A model generated the notes under the pieces. It did not search any database, had not been told where the DNA came from, and was given only the letters and a program-made list of their open reading frames with translations. A DNA stretch of 64,000 bases. Source: Streptomyces sp. NBC_00464 (lineage in GTDB: Bacteria > Actinomycetota > Actinomycetes > Streptomycetales > Streptomycetaceae). The stretch is taken from assembly GCF_036013915.1 (NCBI RefSeq), contig NZ_CP107899.1, positions 1,984,001 to 2,048,000 on the forward strand, written 5' to 3'. This document shows, one piece after another, positions 59,867-64,000 of this stretch; position 1 is the first letter of the stretch, and every line of letters begins with the position of its first letter. The position numbers and the translations under genes are program-made.

Positions 59867-60727
59867 TCAGGGCCTGCCCGGCCCCTCGTCCCTGATCCGG
59901 TCGTACGCGAGCCCGAGCGCGCCGTGGATCATCAGCAGCGCTCCGGCGAAGACCCACCCGCCGTTGCGCCGGCCCGCTCCCCAGACGGCGATCGGAAGCC
60001 CCGCCGCCAGTTGGGCGCCCGCCAGGGCGCGGGCTCGGGGGCCGCGCATCCAGGGGCCCATGCGACTGCTCTCGACCGCTTCGAATTCGACCTTGACCGC
60101 CTCGCGCCAGCCGGTCCAGGCGATCCGCTCGGCCTCCGGCCACACATCGGCCCCCGCGGTCAGCCGGCCGGAGGGCTCACCCGGTTCCAGGCCCGGCGGG
60201 AGCTCCAGTCCGATACGGGTGAGCACGGCGAGCAGTCCGCGGAGTCTGGCCCGCGCGTCCGTCTCCGGATCGGGACGGGTGAGGGCTTCGAGGGCCTGGA
60301 CGTCCAGCACGGGATCCAGGCCGAGCCGCTCGGCGAACGTACGCATCGCCTCGTCCTCGCCGGCCGGCGTCCCGTCGGCGAGCCAGACGTAGCCGACGGG
60401 GCGACGGAATCCCGCGGCGAGCGTGTAGCCGGCCCGGTCACCGTCCCACCACAGCGCCAGCACCGGCCAGGTGGAGCCGACCGCGAGCGCGGTGGCCCAG
60501 CCGCCGACCACCCGGTCGACCGGCTCGGCGCCCTCGTCCGCCACCGGCGCTCCACCTTGTTCGCCCTGCCCGCCCTGCCAGGGCGTTCCCTCCGGTACGA
60601 GGACACTCCAGCCCTCTCCGGCGGGCGCGAGCAGCATCCGCTCACGCAGCAGACGGGCGACCGGCCGCGCCGTATCCGGTGTGGCCCGGCACAGCAGCAG
60701 TGCTCCCACGGGTGATGTCGCGTTCAT
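59867..60727 (-). CDS. Hypothetical protein with C-terminal membrane segment
   Basis: 286 residues, not recognised as a characterised family. The N-terminal part (VGALLLCRATPDTARPVARLLRERMLLAPAGEGWSVLVPEGTPWQ) resembles conserved Streptomyces hypotheticals. The C-terminus has two hydrophobic segments (ALAGAQLAAGLPIAVWGAG and WVFAGALLMIHGALGLAY). The ATG at 60727 is preferred over the open frame upstream. It is divergent from the DUF4097/PadR operon. Confidence 0.7.
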   Translation of the reverse strand: MNATSPVGALLLCRATPDTARPVARLLRERMLLAPAGEGWSVLVPEGTPWQGGQGEQGGAPVADEGAEPVDRVVGGWATALAVGSTWPVLALWWDGDRAGYTLAAGFRRPVGYVWLADGTPAGEDEAMRTFAERLGLDPVLDVQALEALTRPDPETDARARLRGLLAVLTRIGLELPPGLEPGEPSGRLTAGADVWPEAERIAWTGWREAVKVEFEAVESSRMGPWMRGPRARALAGAQLAAGLPIAVWGAGRRNGGWVFAGALLMIHGALGLAYDRIRDEGPGRP

Positions 60728-60819
60728 GCCCCACACCGTAGGACAAATTGCCCCACTCTGAGGCATTTTGCCCCGACAATCGCGCCGCCTCCTCCCCCAG
60801 CACACCGTCACGACCGCGC

Positions 60820-60874
60820 TTGACTTCCCCTATCCGCGATATATCGTGTTCTGCAAGAGACGCGATATGTTGCG
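60820..60874 (+). promoter_or_regulatory. Promoter with CGATATATCG palindrome before DUF4097/padR operon
   Basis: TTGACT at 60820-60825 and TATCGT at 60842-60847 (16-base spacer) make a plausible -35/-10 pair. The palindrome CGATATATCG (60837-60846) covers the -10, and a related CGCGATATGTTGCG lies at 60861-60874. Such AT-rich palindromes are typical PadR operators, and the second gene of the operon encodes a PadR protein, so autorepression is likely. Confidence 0.6.
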
Positions 60875-60903
60875 TCATCCGCGCTCCCCAGGAGGTCAGA
60901 TCC

Positions 60904-61761
60904 ATGCCTGTGTCGACGTGGGCCATCGCCGAGCCTCGCAAGCTCACCTTCGACGAACCCGTGACCGCACTCAGCGTGCGCATCGTCAACGGCACGGTCA
61001 ACGTCGTCGGCAGCGACGAGCCGACCGCCAGGCTGGAGGTCTCCGCCATCGAGGGGCCGCCGCTGATCGTCACGCAGCACGACGGCGTCCTGACCGTCAC
61101 GTACGAGGACTTGGCCTGGCAGAACATGCTCAAGTGGCTGGACCGCAAGGGCTGGCCGCGCCACGCGGTCATCTCCCTCACGGTCCCGGCCGACTCGGCG
61201 GTGGAGGTCGGCGTGGTCGGCGCCGGCGCCTTCGTCTCCGGGGTACGCGGCCGTACGGACGTACGCGGCGTCGCCGGCGACACCACGCTCGTCGGGCTGG
61301 CCGGACCGGTCGGCGCGGAGACCGTGTCCGGCAACATGGAGGCCCAGGCCGTCACCGGCGCGCTGCGCTTCCACTCCATCTCCGGCGATCTGACCGTCGT
61401 CGAGGGCGCCGGGGCCTTTGTGAAGGCGGAGACCGTCAGCGGGAACATGACCCTCGACCTGAACCCGGCCGGGAAGCCCACCGACGTCCGGCTGTCCACG
61501 ATCGCCGGCGAGCTCGCCATCCGCCTGCCGCACCCGGCCGACGCGAAGGTCGAGGCGAACACCGCGAGCGGCACCGTCTCCAACGGCTTCGAGGACCTCC
61601 GGGTCAGCGGCCAGTGGGGCGCGAAGAAGATCACCGGCACGCTGGGCTCCGGAACCGGGACACTGAGGGCGACGACGGTCTCGGGATCGATCGCCCTGCT
61701 GCGCCGCCCACCGGCCGAGGACGATCCGCGCGACGCCGAGCCGACCGGAAAGGTGCTCTGA
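60904..61761 (+). CDS. DUF4097 family beta-strand repeat protein
   Basis: 285 residues forming a repetitive beta-solenoid-like pattern (GAGAFVSGVRGRTDVRGVAGDTTLVGLAGPVGAETVSGNM, ETVSGNMTLDL, TTVSGSIALL). No signal peptide or membrane segment is visible. DUF4097 proteins are often encoded with PadR regulators in stress operons. AGGAGGTCAG precedes the ATG at 60904. The padR gene follows after 1 base. Confidence 0.88.
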   Translation: MPVSTWAIAEPRKLTFDEPVTALSVRIVNGTVNVVGSDEPTARLEVSAIEGPPLIVTQHDGVLTVTYEDLAWQNMLKWLDRKGWPRHAVISLTVPADSAVEVGVVGAGAFVSGVRGRTDVRGVAGDTTLVGLAGPVGAETVSGNMEAQAVTGALRFHSISGDLTVVEGAGAFVKAETVSGNMTLDLNPAGKPTDVRLSTIAGELAIRLPHPADAKVEANTASGTVSNGFEDLRVSGQWGAKKITGTLGSGTGTLRATTVSGSIALLRRPPAEDDPRDAEPTGKVL

Positions 61762-61762
61762 C

Positions 61763-62800
61763 ATGCCCCCCGTATTCGCCCACGGCCGCCTGCGCCTCTA
61801 CCTGCTCAAGCTGCTCGACGAAGCCCCCCGCCACGGCTACGAGGTGATCAGGCTTCTCGAAGAGCGCTTCCAAGGTCTGTACGCCCCTTCGGCAGGCACC
61901 GTCTACCCGCGCCTGGCCAAGCTGGAGGCCGAGGGCCTCGTCACGCATGCCACCGAGGGCGGCCGCAAGGTCTACTCGATCACCGACGCCGGCCGCGCCG
62001 AGCTGGCGGACCGCACCGGCGAGCTCGCCGATCTGGAGCTGGAGATCAGGGAGTCGGTCTCCGAGCTGGCCGCCGAGATGCGCGACGAGGTCCGGGGAGC
62101 GGCGGGCAAGCTGCGCAGCGAGATGCGCGCCGCGGCCGACGAGTCGCGTCACACGGGGTCTTCGCGACCGGCCGGCAAGGCGGGAAAGGCGTCCCCGTTC
62201 GGCGGCTTCGGCGATCTCGGCGACCTGGGCAACTTCGGGGACTTCGGCGACAAGGAGGCCTGGAGCACCGCGAAGGAAGAGCTGCGCAAGGCGAAGCAGG
62301 AGTGGAAGGAGCAGGCGCGCCGGGCGAAGGACGAGTCCCGCCGCGCCCGCGAGGAGGCCCAGCAGGCCCGCCGCCAGGCCAAGGAGGCCCAGGACCGGGC
62401 GCGCGAGCAGATGCAGAACGCCGCCCGTCAGGTCCAGGCCCACTTCGCCCGGGGCGACTGGCCGGCGGGCGTACGGGAGGGGCTGGCCGAGATCACCGGC
62501 CAGCTGGGCGGCTTCGCCCGTACCGGCAACTGGCCGCCCTACGCGAAGCCGGACGCCACCGACGCCACCCCCGACACCGACTCCGCCTCCGACTGGGGCA
62601 AGGACACGGGCGGCACCGGTGACCCGGCCCGCGACCTGGACCGCCTGCTCGACCGGTTCCGCGACGACATCCGTGATGCCGCCAGGGACCGGGGCGTGAC
62701 GGAGGACCAGCTCGCGGCGGCCCGCCGTCATCTGTCGACGGCGGCGGCCCACATCGGCGCGCTGCTGCGCGAGGACACCGACGGCAACGCGAAGCAGTAG
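61763..62800 (+). CDS. PadR family transcriptional regulator with long coiled-coil tail
   Basis: 345 residues. The N-terminal PadR winged helix (LRLYLLKLLDEAPRHGYEVIRLLEERF ... SAGTVYPRLAKLEAEGLVTHATEGGRKVYSITDAG) is followed by a very charged coiled coil (about 170-225, rich in EEARRQAK-type heptads) and a C-terminal helical region. PadR proteins are usually 110-180 residues, so the extension is notable; it may bind the DUF4097 protein. Co-transcribed with that gene from a palindromic promoter. Confidence 0.9.
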   Translation: MPPVFAHGRLRLYLLKLLDEAPRHGYEVIRLLEERFQGLYAPSAGTVYPRLAKLEAEGLVTHATEGGRKVYSITDAGRAELADRTGELADLELEIRESVSELAAEMRDEVRGAAGKLRSEMRAAADESRHTGSSRPAGKAGKASPFGGFGDLGDLGNFGDFGDKEAWSTAKEELRKAKQEWKEQARRAKDESRRAREEAQQARRQAKEAQDRAREQMQNAARQVQAHFARGDWPAGVREGLAEITGQLGGFARTGNWPPYAKPDATDATPDTDSASDWGKDTGGTGDPARDLDRLLDRFRDDIRDAARDRGVTEDQLAAARRHLSTAAAHIGALLREDTDGNAKQ

Positions 62801-62820
62801 CAGAGGGAGAAGAAGAGACG

Positions 62821-62852
62821 GGGCGGCCCGGGGAACACTCCCCGGGCCGCCC
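62821..62852. terminator. Perfect 14-base-pair bidirectional terminator
   Basis: GGGCGGCCCGGGGA, loop ACAC, TCCCCGGGCCGCCC between the convergent padR and Clp-N genes. Confidence 0.88.
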
Positions 62853-62857
62853 GGCGT

Positions 62858-63433
62858 TCAGCCCGCCTTGCGGTCCTGGCCCGCGTGGCCGTCCCCGTAC
62901 AGCGCACGGTTGGCCGTCTCGTACGTCGCACCGTGCTCGGCGAGCACGTCGGCGACGACTCCGGGGGACGCGGTGAGGGCCAGCAGCAGGTGCTCCTCGC
63001 CGATGAACCGGTCACCGCGGCCGAGTGCGATCCGCAGCGACTTCTCCAGGATCTTCTTGGCCTCCTTGGTGAACGGCCGGCCGCCCGTCCACCGGCGACG
63101 GTCCTCACGGTCGCCCGTCAGGGCTCCCTCGCCGTGCGCCTCCTCGATGCGGGAGACGATCGCGGTGAGATCGATGCCGATCCCCGCGAGGGCGTCGACG
63201 TCGGCCTTCGTCATGCCGCCGCGCCTGCGCGCTTCGGCGAGCGCCGCCTCCACCGAGGCCCTGCGGTCCGTGAGTCCCAGTGCGGCAACGGCGAACGAGG
63301 CCCGGCTGCCCTCCTGGTCCAGCAGGGCGAACAGCAGATGCTCCGCGGTGACCGAACCGGCGTCGGCCCGTTCGGCATGTGTCACGGCACCGGTCACGGT
63401 GGCGCGGGCACCCTTGGTGAATCGCTCGAACAT
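62858..63433 (-). CDS. Clp N-terminal-domain protein (no ATPase)
   Basis: 191 residues comprising two Clp-N repeats (FERFTKGARATVTGAVTHAERADAGSVTAEHLLFALL and FTKEAKKILEKSLRIALGRGDRFIGEEHLLLAL), the substrate- and adaptor-binding domain of ClpC. There is no AAA+ module. Stand-alone Clp-N proteins probably modulate ClpC/ClpP or bind its degrons. The ATG at 63433 has GGGAGGC upstream and shares one base with the stop of the preceding HTH gene. Confidence 0.9.
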   Translation of the reverse strand: MFERFTKGARATVTGAVTHAERADAGSVTAEHLLFALLDQEGSRASFAVAALGLTDRRASVEAALAEARRRGGMTKADVDALAGIGIDLTAIVSRIEEAHGEGALTGDREDRRRWTGGRPFTKEAKKILEKSLRIALGRGDRFIGEEHLLLALTASPGVVADVLAEHGATYETANRALYGDGHAGQDRKAG

Positions 63434-63642
63434 CAATGCCTCCCGTACTTCTTGTGCACGGCCTGCCGGCTGACACCCAGTTCGGCCGCGATCTCCTGCC
63501 ACGACCAGCCCTGCACCCGGGCGCTTCTGACTTGTACGGCTTCGAGCTGCTCCAGCAGCCGCCGCAGCGCGGCGACCGACCGCAGCCCCACCCGGGGGTC
63601 GCGGTCGCCGGCGCGCTCGGCGAGATCCGTTGCTTCGGTCAT
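63433..63642 (-). CDS. Small helix-turn-helix regulator
   Basis: 69 residues with a C-terminal HTH (GWSWQEIAAELGVSRQAVHKKYG) preceded by a helix (RSVAALRRLLEQLEAVQVRSARV). Coupled to the Clp-N gene. No ribosome site precedes the ATG at 63642; a good -10 lies so close that the transcript is probably leaderless. Two GTCAA-N6-TTGAC dyads over the promoter suggest autoregulation. Confidence 0.85.
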   Translation of the reverse strand: MTEATDLAERAGDRDPRVGLRSVAALRRLLEQLEAVQVRSARVQGWSWQEIAAELGVSRQAVHKKYGRH

Positions 63643-63688
63643 GGCGTCAACTTACATTGACACCTGAGGCACGTCAACCCTAGTTGAC
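63643..63688 (-). promoter_or_regulatory. Leaderless-type promoter with two GTCAA-N6-TTGAC dyads
   Basis: On the minus strand TTGACG (63677-63672), a 17-base spacer and TAAGTT (63654-63649) are followed by 6 bases and the ATG at 63642. Dyads GTCAACTTACATTGAC (63646-63661) and GTCAACCCTAGTTGAC (63673-63688), 27 bases centre to centre, cover the -10 and the -35 respectively. Confidence 0.75.
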
Positions 63689-64000
63689 AGCAGTCAGTAC
63701 GATCTTCCCGAACTGGTCACCCGAGGCAAGCCGTTCGAAGCCCTCGCGGGCGCGGTCCAGCGGCAGCACCTCGTCGATGACGGGACGCACCCCCGTGGCC
63801 GCGCAGAAGGCGAGGAGGTCCTCCAGCTCGTCCTTGGTGCCCATGGTCGAGCCGACGACCTTCAGTTCCAGGAAGAAGATGCGGGTCAGCTCGGCGTGCG
63901 CGGGCCGGTCGCCGCTGGTGGCGCCGGAGATGACCAGCGTGCCTCCGGGGCGCAGGGACTTGACGGAGTGCGACCAGGTGGCGGCGCCGACGGTCTCGAT
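63680..64000 (-). CDS. Zinc-binding dehydrogenase / quinone oxidoreductase (C-terminal part)
   Basis: Open on the minus strand from the window edge to a TAG at 63680-63682; the start is outside the window. The visible 106 residues include the end of the Rossmann fold (ETVGAATWSHSVKSLRPGGTLVISGATSGD) and the family C-terminus (VRPVIDEVLPLDRAREGFERLASGDQFGKIVLTAVN), as in medium-chain zinc-binding alcohol dehydrogenase-like proteins. It probably reduces or oxidises a small molecule with NAD(P)H. Its stop codon lies inside the distal dyad of the downstream HTH gene promoter. Confidence 0.88.
   Translation of the reverse strand: METVGAATWSHSVKSLRPGGTLVISGATSGDRPAHAELTRIFFLELKVVGSTMGTKDELEDLLAFCAATGVRPVIDEVLPLDRAREGFERLASGDQFGKIVLTAVN

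Overview
The window is chromosomal DNA from a Streptomyces or a very close actinomycete. The evidence is uniformly high GC, frequent GTG and TTG starts, strong GGAGG-type ribosome sites, a complete conservon (cvnABCD), a one-polypeptide actinobacterial Kgd (E2 plus E1 of 2-oxoglutarate dehydrogenase), and the gene order lon ... two-component system - kgd that is familiar from Streptomyces chromosomes. I see no tRNA, rRNA, CRISPR array, insertion sequence or prophage.

Layout. 1-13 kb: end of a PBP2-type transpeptidase, amidase, ADP-ribosylglycohydrolase-like enzyme, GNAT enzyme, a VOC gene with an internal deletion, DinB-like protein, two divergent ferritin-like/diiron oxygenase genes with a TetR gene, a pseudokinase-propeller membrane protein, an NlpC/P60 wall hydrolase and a BP74-like secreted protein. 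13-19 kb: an FAD monooxygenase directly downstream of a conservon. 19-26 kb: PP2C-like protein, MarR regulator, GH25 muramidase, polysaccharide deacetylase lipoprotein, lon with a HAIR-like operator, isochorismatase-like hydrolase and a frameshifted gene. 26.7-31 kb: ECF sigma / zinc-finger anti-sigma-like / ABC exporter operon. 31-38 kb: spermidine-synthase-like gene, OmpR-type two-component pair, kgd.

37,992-59,472 is the unusual part: twelve consecutive minus-strand genes. They form two AAA+ / vWA / short Trypco1-like modules of the kind described in NTP-dependent conflict systems. One module carries a CHAT protease. The other carries a trypsin-like protease with a long C-terminal region and a SAV_2336-like vWA protein. 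Between and around them lie two paralogous TIR-like/NB-ARC/TPR proteins (FxsT type) and a small RiPP cluster: a 63-residue FxsA-like precursor, a radical SAM/SPASM enzyme (FxsB) and an HExxH peptide-modifying enzyme. The precursor ends in F-N-N-A-F rather than the canonical F-x-S-x-x. The two NB-ARC genes share a nearly identical core of about 0.7 kb and bracket the CHAT module as direct repeats.

59.6-64 kb returns to ordinary chromosome: DUF6104 protein, membrane protein, a DUF4097/PadR operon with a palindromic promoter, a small HTH / Clp-N-domain operon with paired GTCAA-N6-TTGAC dyads and an apparently leaderless promoter, and the 3' end of a zinc-binding dehydrogenase.

All functions are inferred from motifs and family resemblance read by eye; no database search was run.
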